Assembly (NCBI RefSeq): GCF_051400755.1
Contig: NZ_JBLFFL010000005.1
Span: forward strand, 186,001 to 250,000
From: Parapedobacter sp051400755
GTDB taxonomy: Bacteria; Bacteroidota; Bacteroidia; Sphingobacteriales; Sphingobacteriaceae
Length of the DNA: 64,000 nucleotides
Direction: 5' to 3'
In this document: piece by piece, positions 42,411 through 50,001 of the stretch
Layout: each line of letters starts with the position of its first letter
Numbering within the stretch: position 1 is the first letter of the stretch
Program-made: the position numbers and the translations under genes
The notes under the pieces: model-generated
Databases searched by the model: none
What the model saw: only the letters and a program-made list of their open reading frames with translations
What the model was told of the DNA's origin: nothing

Positions 42411-44396
42411 TTAGCTACCTGACTTCTCCGTTGCCACCTTCGGCACCGTAAAATAAAATTCACTCCCACTACCCAACTCACTTTGACATAGAAGTTGTCC
42501 GCCGTGTCCGGCAATAATTTGTTTGCTCAAGAACAGTCCTAAGCCCAGGCCCGGCACTTTTGCCCTACTGTCCTCTACGCGGTAAAACCGTGTAAATAGT
42601 CCCGCCCGTTGCTCTTCATTCATTCCGGTGCCTTCATCCCTCACCTTAATTTGAACATGATCACCTTCATCGACCAAGCTCACGTATACGTTGTTTGACT
42701 GTGGCGAGTATTTAATCGCATTGTCCAGAAGATTGGTCAGCACCTGTTCAATCCGTTGCTTATCTGCAAACACCATCGCCTCATTCATTGCGTCATCGAA
42801 AAGAAAACGATGGTCTGCAAAGGTATGGCGGAAGGTCTCCAATACATCCATCACCAACACCCTGCAATCAAACGCCTCCATATGAAAGGGCAGGCTAGTG
42901 TTTTCAACCCTTGACACATCAAGCAAGTCTGATACCAAGTTGTTGAGTTTCTCCACCAACTTGATCGTTTTGTGGATAAATTTGTCCAACAGCGGATCCT
43001 GAGATTTTTTCTGAAGGATCTGAAGAAAACCGCCTATGGATGTCAACGGGGTCTTCAGTTCGTGGCTTGCCAATGCGATGAATTCGTCTTTCTTTTGGCT
43101 TAAGCTTTTTACTTCGTCAAATAGCTTGGAGTTGTCCAGCGCTATTGCCGCTTGAGAAGCAATGCTATTGACGAGTTCTTCATGCCTGCTATCGAACATG
43201 CCCGGTTCGGGATGCCCGAAGAAGAGCTCTCCGACGACCAATCCGTTCGAAGAGGTGACAGGCACCTGCAAATAGCTGCTCACTACAGGGCGTTGTTTTT
43301 CCGGTAGGCGGTCATCAAGCGCCAAGGACATGTGTCTTTCGTTTCGAATGTCTCTTAGATTGATGGCGCTTAACTGCGTTTGTACGGGTTCACCCGATAA
43401 CGCGCCTTCGCCCTCGAAGATCGCCGCCGAGATGCCGGACAAGGCATAACGTGTGACGGCCTTTCCCTCTTCGTTTTTCGCGTGATAAAAGAATGCCCCG
43501 AACGCAGCGCCCGTGAGGTTAGTAGTAGCATCCACCACATATTGCATTATTTTAGAGACATCCAATTTCTCTGAAATGGATTTGCTGATGGAATTGATCG
43601 CTTCGAGGTTGCTGGCATACAGTCGTATTGCCGCTTCGGCATTGGCCTGCTTCGTAATGTCCCGTGCAATCTTCGAGGCTCCCACTATCCGGCCACTACT
43701 ATTTTTCACAGGAGATACGGTCAACGATACGTGTATTTCTTCGCCCGTTTTGCTTAGCCTAACGGTGCGAAAATGATCAACTTTTTTGCCGCTTCTGATC
43801 TGACTGAGTATATGGGTTTCCTCATCGATCCGTTCCTTGGGAATCAGTATGGTGATTGGTTTTCCGATCGCCTCCTTCTCCGTATATCCGAAGATCTGTT
43901 GCGCTCCCTTATTCCAGCTGGTGATGATCCCATCTAGGTTTTTGCTGATGATGGCATCATCTGAAGACGCGATGATCGAAGAGAGAATGGCCTGTTTGGT
44001 ATCCTGCTCATCTTTGTAAGTGATGTCAATAAGGAACGCGCAACCACCGGATAATCCATTTTCCTGATGAACGTGCCTTGAATGGACCAGTATTTTCCGG
44101 CGTGTTCCGTCAGGCCGCTCGATGATCATTTCCAGCTGTTTGGCGGGTGTCTTATGCTTAATGACCTTCGCCATAGGGCATTGCCCATGCGTCATGATCG
44201 AGCCATCTACGTGGAATGATTTCCATGCCCCACACCAGGCATCTTGGCCGATTACCGGTTCGCGACCCCAAAGTTGAGCGGCTGCTTCGTTGAAATAGGT
44301 AATAAATCCCTGGTGATCACAGGTATACATGGCTATGGGTGCCTCTTCTATCAGCCATTTTTTATAGCTATCTTGGATACGATCTTCAATTACCAT
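42411..44396 (-). CDS. Soluble PAS-PAS-GAF sensor histidine kinase
   Basis: A 661-residue kinase without transmembrane segments. Two PAS domains (about 12-125 and 136-250; the second has WNKGAQQIFGYTEKEAIG, a PAS S-box) are followed by a GAF domain (about 265-422). HisKA has FIALASHELKTPLTSI (His445) and HATPase_c has NLLDNAIKYSP, DEGTGMN and GLGLGLFLSKQI. It probably integrates cytosolic redox, light or small-molecule signals. The partner receiver is the next gene. There is no clear promoter box in the 219 bases upstream. Confidence 0.92.
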   Translation of the reverse strand: MVIEDRIQDSYKKWLIEEAPIAMYTCDHQGFITYFNEAAAQLWGREPVIGQDAWCGAWKSFHVDGSIMTHGQCPMAKVIKHKTPAKQLEMIIERPDGTRRKILVHSRHVHQENGLSGGCAFLIDITYKDEQDTKQAILSSIIASSDDAIISKNLDGIITSWNKGAQQIFGYTEKEAIGKPITILIPKERIDEETHILSQIRSGKKVDHFRTVRLSKTGEEIHVSLTVSPVKNSSGRIVGASKIARDITKQANAEAAIRLYASNLEAINSISKSISEKLDVSKIMQYVVDATTNLTGAAFGAFFYHAKNEEGKAVTRYALSGISAAIFEGEGALSGEPVQTQLSAINLRDIRNERHMSLALDDRLPEKQRPVVSSYLQVPVTSSNGLVVGELFFGHPEPGMFDSRHEELVNSIASQAAIALDNSKLFDEVKSLSQKKDEFIALASHELKTPLTSIGGFLQILQKKSQDPLLDKFIHKTIKLVEKLNNLVSDLLDVSRVENTSLPFHMEAFDCRVLVMDVLETFRHTFADHRFLFDDAMNEAMVFADKQRIEQVLTNLLDNAIKYSPQSNNVYVSLVDEGDHVQIKVRDEGTGMNEEQRAGLFTRFYRVEDSRAKVPGLGLGLFLSKQIIAGHGGQLLCQSELGSGSEFYFTVPKVATEKSGS

Positions 44397-44615
44397 GTAC
44401 CTAATAAGTTGCTGTCACTAACGCCGCGTTTTAATAACAAACATTTTTAATGCAGCAGGGTTTGGAACTGGTGCGAATAATTTATTAACATACAATCCAC
44501 TTTAGTAAACAAGAAGGCCCAAAAGGAGTACAGTATAGGTGAGCGAGCGCATGTAATCTGGCAAAAGCGATTAAAGGACGGGTTATTGCAATTATATCGG
44601 TATAATCACGTAACG

Positions 44616-45116
44616 ATGCAAACCCAAGACCGCGTAGAAAAAATAAAACATTCGCTTGAACTGGATGAGCAGCTAAACCACCAAATAAAAGGCTGGAAGG
44701 TCCAACGTGTGTGTGGCGCACTCATCATTATCGTCATCATCCTCACCGTCCTCGGTTTATTTGGCAATGGGCCATTGAGCTTGGTGAAAGCGGTGCGAAA
44801 GGGTACGGCCCTCCAATATCAACGATTTTTGCGTTATGAAAACGAGACGGACATCCAATGGCGGGTAAGCGGTCAAGATACCATCCGTTTGCTGATACCC
44901 ATGCGGTACCTGGACTATTTTAAGGTCGAGAAAATCGTCCCCGATGGCTATGAAAGCAGCATTTCCAATGGGAATGTCAGCTATACCTTTCATACAGACC
45001 GCACCGCGGAAAATATCATCCACGTTTACCTCATTCCGCAGCAGGCCGGAAACATTTCGGGCACGTGGCAGATCAACGAACAGGATTTTAAGGTCACTCA
45101 TTTTATTTACCCTTAA
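44616..45116 (+). CDS. Unknown single-span membrane protein with a beta-rich domain
   Basis: A 166-residue protein with a cytosolic N-terminus of about 30 charged residues, one transmembrane helix (about 34-52) and an extracytoplasmic domain of about 110 residues rich in predicted beta strands. I do not recognise the family. The ATG at 44616 (MQTQDRVEKIK) is preferred over an upstream TTG. Only one base separates its stop from the YetF-like gene, so the two are co-transcribed and likely interact; YetF proteins are also membrane proteins with a soluble domain. Confidence 0.7.
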   Translation: MQTQDRVEKIKHSLELDEQLNHQIKGWKVQRVCGALIIIVIILTVLGLFGNGPLSLVKAVRKGTALQYQRFLRYENETDIQWRVSGQDTIRLLIPMRYLDYFKVEKIVPDGYESSISNGNVSYTFHTDRTAENIIHVYLIPQQAGNISGTWQINEQDFKVTHFIYP

Positions 45117-45117
45117 T

Positions 45118-45567
45118 ATGGAAGTTTTTTTTCGTGGTGTTGCCATCTATTTATTCTTGTTAGTGCTCTTCCGGGTGCTGGGCAAACGCAGTTTGGCCGA
45201 AACCACCACCTTTGATTTTGTACTGTTATTGATTGTGGGCGAGGCCACGCAGCAGGCGTTGCTGGGTGATGATTTTTCAGTCACCCATGCGCTGGTGCTG
45301 ATTACCATTCTCATGGGTGTAGATATGGTCTTTTCAACGCTGAAAATCAAATACAAAAAGCTGGATCGGCTGTTAGAGGGTACACCCTTGATCTTGGTCG
45401 ATCATGGTAAGCCATTAGAAGGCAGGATGAAAGAAGCGCGGGTAGATGCCGAGGATATCATGGAAGCCGCCCGCATCAGCCACGGGCTTGAGCAGATGAG
45501 CCAAATTAAATATGCTGTTCTGGAGCGTGATGGGCAGATTTCGATTATACCTTTAACCTCGGGTTAA
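45118..45567 (+). CDS. YetF-like DUF421 membrane protein
   Basis: A 149-residue protein with three hydrophobic helices in the first 75 residues and the family segment LFRVLGKRSLAETTTFDFVLLLIVGEATQQ. A small soluble domain follows (LLEGTPLILVDHGKPLEGRMKEARV). It is shorter than most DUF421/YetF proteins (about 170-230 residues). In spore formers some members are germination proteins; in vegetative bacteria the role is unknown, though genes of this family often lie in general-stress loci. The ATG at 45118 follows the upstream stop by one base. Confidence 0.88.
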   Translation: MEVFFRGVAIYLFLLVLFRVLGKRSLAETTTFDFVLLLIVGEATQQALLGDDFSVTHALVLITILMGVDMVFSTLKIKYKKLDRLLEGTPLILVDHGKPLEGRMKEARVDAEDIMEAARISHGLEQMSQIKYAVLERDGQISIIPLTSG

Positions 45568-45585
45568 GCGTCCTCATAGCCGCCA

Positions 45586-46098
45586 TCACTTGCCATTGGC
45601 GTATGTTTTAAGCTTCCGCTTCAATTGCTGCCTGGCCACATGTATCCGGGTCTTCACCGTGCCGATCGGGATTTGGAACTGTTCAGCGATTTCATGGTAT
45701 TTATAGCCCTCGTAATACATCGTAAAGGGGTAATAATATTCTTCAGAGAGCTTCGACAGCGCAGATTCGATGTCTTTCATGACAAACTTTCCTTCTGCGT
45801 GGTTATGCAGTGAACTTTTATAAAGATCTGACGACGAAATGGTCTCGGTCTTGACGATGATGGCATTCGTTTTAACCTTCCGTCGATAATAATTGATAAA
45901 CGTGTTTTTTAAGATGGTGTATAGCCACGCCTGTAGATTAGTGCCTTCCTTGAATTTGTTATAATAAGAGAATGCTTTTAGCATGGTGTCTTGCACCAAG
46001 TCGCTGGCATTTTCGGGATCTCGTGTAAAATAACGTGCGTAGCTGTTGAGCGAATTTACTTCTTGTACCACTTTGTTGCTAAATTCAATCTTATTCAT
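45586..46098 (-). CDS. ECF sigma factor, EcfG-like
   Basis: A 170-residue sigma-70-family factor with only regions 2 and 4. Region 2 has YFTRDPENASDLVQDTMLKAF and KFKEGTNLQAWLYTILKNTFINYYRR, wording that closely resembles the alphaproteobacterial EcfG/ECF15 group. Region 4 has YEGYKYHEIAEQFQIPIGTVKTRIHVARQQL as the helix-turn-helix. No anti-sigma gene with a membrane segment is adjacent, also as in soluble NepR-type systems. It is inferred to direct RNA polymerase to stress genes; nearby AAC-N17/18-GTT-like elements are candidate targets. Confidence 0.88.
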   Translation of the reverse strand: MNKIEFSNKVVQEVNSLNSYARYFTRDPENASDLVQDTMLKAFSYYNKFKEGTNLQAWLYTILKNTFINYYRRKVKTNAIIVKTETISSSDLYKSSLHNHAEGKFVMKDIESALSKLSEEYYYPFTMYYEGYKYHEIAEQFQIPIGTVKTRIHVARQQLKRKLKTYANGK

Positions 46099-46241
46099 AA
46101 TCCTTTAATTAGATAGTACATCAACCCGATAATGATGCACGCATGCTGTTTCCTGAGCGTGTCTGGGCAGGGAAGCAGACAACAAGGGTGCTAAGTTTGT
46201 TTGGATAAATTTAAAATAATCGGGAATTTAAAAAAAGGCAC

Positions 46242-46268
46242 TAACAATTTGGGGCGTTGACTGTCTTC
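46242..46268 (+). promoter_or_regulatory. Possible ECF-type promoter of the DUF2892-SRPBCC gene
   Basis: TAAC (46242-46245), 17 bases, then GTCTTC (46263-46268), 29 bases before the ATG at 46298. It resembles ECF promoters (AAC ... CGTC/GTT). The -10 half is a weaker match to those at 39370 and 41224. Confidence 0.3.
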
Positions 46269-46297
46269 TTGCTAAACCAACACTTCGAATATTAAAA

Positions 46298-46981
46298 ATG
46301 AGTGAGAAATATGCTAAAAACATCGGCACGACGGAGCGGATCATTTCGGTGGGGCTGGGCGTGTATATGCTATACACAGCGTTGAATCACATCCGCAGGC
46401 CACCGATAGCCACGTTGGCGACCAGCGGGTATCTGTTATTCCGGGGCAGTACAGGCTATTGTCCGCTAAGCCGCTGGATGGGGAAGAAAGAGCCACATAA
46501 TCCGGCCATCAACATTCAAACGTTTGTGACAGTGAATAGGCCTCGGGCCGTGGTCTATCAGTATTGGCGTAGGCTTGGTAACTTGCCAACCTTCATGTCG
46601 CATTTGATCAAGGTAGAAGAGCTGGATGAAAAGCGCTCGCATTGGCTGGCTAAAATGCCGGGTACCGGCGGTACCATCGAGTGGGATGCCGAAATTGTTA
46701 AAGACGAGCCTGATTACCTCATCGGCTGGAGTTCGGTCAGTGGGTCGCCCATCGAGAACGCCGGCAAGGTGCAGCTCTATGATACCCCGGACGGATTAGG
46801 TACGGAGGTAAGGGTGGTGTTCAGCTATCATCCACGGGTGGGCTCATTGGGCACGGGTATCGCCAAGTTGCTGACACCTTTTTTTAAGGATGTCATTGAA
46901 GAAGAAATACGCAGTTTCAAGCGTGTCGTCGAAGCAGATGTCGTGTCGGTTGCCGAAAAGCAACGGCCTTTAAGTCACTAA
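46298..46981 (+). CDS. DUF2892 - SRPBCC fusion protein
   Basis: A 227-residue protein. Residues 1-60 are a YgaP-like DUF2892 segment (NIGTTERIISVGLGVYMLY, then GYLLFRGSTGYCPL) predicted to insert into the membrane. Residues about 72-220 are an SRPBCC/START-like lipid- or ligand-binding domain of the polyketide cyclase/dehydrase group (FVTVNRPRAVVYQYWRRLGNLPTFMSHL). The fusion fits proteins often found in general-stress clusters. It diverges from the ECF sigma factor gene, so sigma-dependent expression is plausible. Its last 12 bases overlap the next gene tail-to-tail. Confidence 0.88.
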   Translation: MSEKYAKNIGTTERIISVGLGVYMLYTALNHIRRPPIATLATSGYLLFRGSTGYCPLSRWMGKKEPHNPAINIQTFVTVNRPRAVVYQYWRRLGNLPTFMSHLIKVEELDEKRSHWLAKMPGTGGTIEWDAEIVKDEPDYLIGWSSVSGSPIENAGKVQLYDTPDGLGTEVRVVFSYHPRVGSLGTGIAKLLTPFFKDVIEEEIRSFKRVVEADVVSVAEKQRPLSH

Positions 46982-47242
46982 ATGTTTATAGATAAAAAGC
47001 TGCAACTCTTCCAGTGATCGGATGAGTTCTATCCGATGCGTGCCGTAGTTGACGGCATACACCTCGCTCTCGTCAGCATTCTCGCTCTTGGGATCAGCGG
47101 GCAAATATTCTTCTACACCTAACCACGGCTTACTGCGGAGGATGAAATAACGAAGTAACCGGCCATTGGAAAGGCATGGACCCTCGGGCGGATTGAATCC
47201 CATCCGTTCGAGCTGGTACCTGTCAAGCGTTTTCATGATCAT
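46970..47242 (-). CDS. Small hypothetical protein
   Basis: A 90-residue soluble protein without known motifs; it has a Pro/Asp-rich centre (PADPKSENADESEVY) and ends in helical SLEELQLFIYKHL. The start may be MIMK at 47242 or MK two codons later. It follows the M28 peptidase gene by about 80 bases on the same strand. It could be real or chance; composition and length favour a real gene. No function can be assigned. Confidence 0.5.
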   Translation of the reverse strand: MIMKTLDRYQLERMGFNPPEGPCLSNGRLLRYFILRSKPWLGVEEYLPADPKSENADESEVYAVNYGTHRIELIRSLEELQLFIYKHLVT

Positions 47243-47323
47243 CCTATTTGCAGAGCAAACAAGCGAAGGCGGCCTTTGTTTTCGTCGGCCATCACCTTTT
47301 TTAGCATAATCCCCGGTGATGTT

Positions 47324-48634
47324 TTACGGCTGGAGTTTCGGTACCCGACGGGGGGTATCTTTTCCCGATACGAGGCTTCTTGCGCCGAGTGCGATGGCTT
47401 TTATAGAAGAGACGATATTCTCGATATGCAGGGTCTCGATTTCGTCATCCACGGTGTGGTAGTACTGATCTTGGTCGATCTGAACGGTCGCAAACGTATG
47501 CGCTGGCACACCGAGGGCGGCCAATGAGGCGTTGTCACTGCGATAGAAGAGGTTTTGTGTGGGGTAAGGGTCTGGATGGAAGGAGAAGTCCGTATTGGCC
47601 ACGTTGCGTTGCATAATTTCTGCCAAATCGGACTGGCTGTAGCCGGTCACATAGAGTGAGTTCGGTCCGAAACGCGCATCTTTGCCGATCATCTCGATGT
47701 TGATCATTGCCACCACTTCATCAGCGTTGAGCTGACCAGAAAAATATTTCGATCCGACCAAGCCGAGCTCTTCGGCGGTGAACGCCGCAAAAATGAGCGT
47801 GCGCTCGTGGTCATTCTTTTTCTTATAGTAGTCGGCTAAGCTGATAACGGCGGATACGCCGGAGGCATCGTCATCCGCCCCGTTGGCAATGGAATCCTGC
47901 TCTTTGGGTCGGAGGATGCCGATATGGTCATAATGGGCTGAGAAAATGATGTACTCATTTGGCTTGGACTTGCCGGGTAGCACACCGATAACGTTGGATA
48001 GCGGCAGCTTCTCGATGTTGTTGGTAAAACTCACGCGGAACGACTTGGGGACTTCCTTGGCCAACACAAAGACAACGGATGGGGTCGGCGAGGTCGCATT
48101 GGTCGGCTGGCTGATCCGGCTTTGCATCAAAAAGCCGCGGTATCTTTCGAATAAGTCGGCAAAGCTGGGGTCGACCAATACGATCGCATCATTGCTGCCG
48201 GCGGATGCCTCCCTAAAACGCTGGGCGAAATCCTCACCGGCTTTTAGTTGGATGAAGGATACCGTCGGTACCGTGTTCCAATTGACACCCGGACTATTAC
48301 TTGAAATGATGATGTGTTTCTGGGGAATTTCAGTCCCGTCAAATTCCACTTCCCAAGTCGCGGGACTGATGCGGGTCACTTCGAACGTTTGCCGGTAGCC
48401 CTCTTTGGTATAAGGTTGCAATCCGATCTTCTCAAATTCTGTCGCGATGAAATCAGCGGCCCGTTCGACACCGGGGGTAAACGCGGCCCTGCCTTCCATA
48501 TCATCCGCAGCCAAGGTGTTCAATATCCGGCTGACCGCTTTGGGGTCTACTGACTGGTCAGCTGATTGGCGGATTGCACATCCTCCTGCCAAAAAACAGC
48601 ATACCCAGATCCAATGGCTAAACGTGTTCGACAT
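47324..48634 (-). CDS. Exported M28 family metallopeptidase
   Basis: A 436-residue protein with an N-terminal hydrophobic signal ending in LAGGCAIRQ, a plausible though imperfect lipobox. The M28 zinc peptidase domain (about 200-430) has SAHYDHIG (His ligand), NGADDDASG (bridging Asp), FTAEELGLVGSKYF (catalytic Glu) and a late VDDEIETLH. A PA-like insertion probably occupies about 120-200. Members are aminopeptidases or glutamate carboxypeptidase-like enzymes in the periplasm or on the cell surface. It diverges from the rhodanese gene and has a TACATTTG promoter box about 23 bases upstream. Confidence 0.88.
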   Translation of the reverse strand: MSNTFSHWIWVCCFLAGGCAIRQSADQSVDPKAVSRILNTLAADDMEGRAAFTPGVERAADFIATEFEKIGLQPYTKEGYRQTFEVTRISPATWEVEFDGTEIPQKHIIISSNSPGVNWNTVPTVSFIQLKAGEDFAQRFREASAGSNDAIVLVDPSFADLFERYRGFLMQSRISQPTNATSPTPSVVFVLAKEVPKSFRVSFTNNIEKLPLSNVIGVLPGKSKPNEYIIFSAHYDHIGILRPKEQDSIANGADDDASGVSAVISLADYYKKKNDHERTLIFAAFTAEELGLVGSKYFSGQLNADEVVAMINIEMIGKDARFGPNSLYVTGYSQSDLAEIMQRNVANTDFSFHPDPYPTQNLFYRSDNASLAALGVPAHTFATVQIDQDQYYHTVDDEIETLHIENIVSSIKAIALGARSLVSGKDTPRRVPKLQP

Positions 48635-48656
48635 GACCTGATCAATTTTATTAGTT

Positions 48657-48664
48657 CAAATGTA
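48657..48664 (-). promoter_or_regulatory. Promoter -7 box of the M28 peptidase gene
   Basis: TACATTTG on the minus strand fits TAnnTTTG; the ATG at 48634 follows about 23 bases later. Confidence 0.45.
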
Positions 48665-48706
48665 GACAAATTCCTGATGATCTGCTTCGCTTTGCCGAAT
48701 AACCAT

Positions 48707-48714
48707 TATCTTTG
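48707..48714 (+). promoter_or_regulatory. Promoter -7 box of the rhodanese gene
   Basis: TATCTTTG fits TAnnTTTG, 21 bases before the ATG at 48736. It overlaps a TTG that would otherwise open a longer frame, supporting the ATG as start. Confidence 0.5.
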
Positions 48715-48735
48715 AATAATAAAAGAGGCGAGCAT

Positions 48736-49050
48736 ATGAACGAGATTACCGTTGAAGAACTAAAGGCAAAGATCGACAATAACGAAGATTTCCAATTGAT
48801 TGATGTACGTGAAGAGTTTGAATACGAAACATCAAATATCGATGGCGAAAACATTCCTTTGGCCGAAGTGGTGCTAGAGCAGGATAAGATTTCCCGCGAT
48901 AAGCCGGTGGTGGTACATTGCCGTAGCGGCAAGCGGAGCGCGCAGGCGATCATGTTGCTCGAACGGGAAGGGTATGATAACCTATATAACCTGAAAGGCG
49001 GAATCTTGGCGTGGCGCGATGCATTCGATCCGGAGATGCAAGTCTATTGA
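48736..49050 (+). CDS. Single-domain rhodanese
   Basis: A 104-residue cytosolic sulfurtransferase-fold protein. The active-site loop HCRSGKRSAQ carries Cys62, the residue that forms a persulfide; the loop length suits a single-domain GlpE-type rhodanese. The earlier block LIDVREEFEYETSNI is the standard CH2A motif. The likely role is sulfur transfer from thiosulfate or persulfide carriers. A small membrane protein gene follows after 12 bases and is probably co-transcribed. Confidence 0.93.
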   Translation: MNEITVEELKAKIDNNEDFQLIDVREEFEYETSNIDGENIPLAEVVLEQDKISRDKPVVVHCRSGKRSAQAIMLLEREGYDNLYNLKGGILAWRDAFDPEMQVY

Positions 49051-49062
49051 TTCGGGAGCGCC

Positions 49063-49251
49063 ATGAAGAGGCAGTTTTTATATAATATCCTATTGAATGT
49101 CGGTTTGATCCTCATGGTCTTGAGCGCGGTGGCGGCATACAACAGCAAGCAGTATCCGGTGCTCGCGATTTCAGTAGCCATCATCGCCATCTTGGTGTTC
49201 TTGAAATACCGGCTGCTGAAACAGATCAGGCAACTCACCAAAAACAGATAG
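49063..49251 (+). CDS. Small two-helix membrane protein
   Basis: A 62-residue protein with two hydrophobic helices (about 5-24 and 32-48) and a basic C-terminal tail (KYRLLKQIRQLTKNR). It lies 12 bases downstream of the rhodanese. The family is not recognised. Its charge distribution suggests both termini on the cytosolic side. Confidence 0.65.
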   Translation: MKRQFLYNILLNVGLILMVLSAVAAYNSKQYPVLAISVAIIAILVFLKYRLLKQIRQLTKNR

Positions 49252-49261
49252 GGGTTGTCCA

Positions 49262-49993
49262 CTAAGGCCCGGCCGGCTCGATCAAACGAACAAGTTCATG
49301 ACCTTTCATCACCGGGATGACCGATACCAGATCTTCTTGTAGGCAGAAGGTGATATCTTTTGTGATGCCGAGCCGTTGCATGCGCTTGCTGTGAGACGCG
49401 TTGCTAAGGAGATATCCCTCCAGATCTCCCTGCGCGTCCAGGTAAAGACGCTCTGCCGCGTGCGCGGCATCATCCAATTCCAGGCCCGCTGTGTTGAGGC
49501 GGTTCACCAATGCGCCCGCAAAGACGGTATCCTCCAAACTAAACTGGTTTTTCCAGCCTGCACAGACCAACAGCAGGTGGTGGTTTTGCGTCTTGAGCCA
49601 AGCCAAGAGTGCGCTGATGTTTAAGAATGACCCGATGACCACCGCATGTGCATCCAAACATTGCCGGATGGCTCGGGTGCCGTTGGTGGTGGTCAACACA
49701 ATGGTTTTTCCGGCAACCTTTTCCGCGGTGTAGGAAAAAGGCGAGTTGCCGAAATCAAAGCCGGCCACGACCTCCCCATTGCGCTCAGCGGCCAATAGAT
49801 GCCCGTTATTCCGATAAGCCAGGCATTCCTCCACCTCGGCAACAGGGATAATGGCCCGGGCGTCGTTGGCCAACCCATAACACATCGATGAAGTAGCCCT
49901 GAAAATGTCGATAACAACCGCTACCGTATCAGCTACATCGTAAAACGGCAGTAACCCGGGACTAACACAAACGCGGATACTTTTAATGTTCAT
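49262..49993 (-). CDS. comB: 2-phosphosulfolactate phosphatase (ComB family)
   Basis: A 243-residue ComB-fold enzyme with VVIDIFRATSSMCYGL, the conserved DFGNSP segment, TTTNGTRAI and the acidic SLEDTVFAGALV. In methanogens ComB removes phosphate from 2-phosphosulfolactate in coenzyme M synthesis. Bacteroidota do not make coenzyme M, and ComA/ComC are not in this window, so here it may act in sulfolactate or sulfonolipid metabolism or on a different phosphoester. It follows gcvT by 8 bases and is presumably co-transcribed with it. Confidence 0.85.
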   Translation of the reverse strand: MNIKSIRVCVSPGLLPFYDVADTVAVVIDIFRATSSMCYGLANDARAIIPVAEVEECLAYRNNGHLLAAERNGEVVAGFDFGNSPFSYTAEKVAGKTIVLTTTNGTRAIRQCLDAHAVVIGSFLNISALLAWLKTQNHHLLLVCAGWKNQFSLEDTVFAGALVNRLNTAGLELDDAAHAAERLYLDAQGDLEGYLLSNASHSKRMQRLGITKDITFCLQEDLVSVIPVMKGHELVRLIEPAGP

Positions 49994-50001
49994 AAACGCA
50001 T

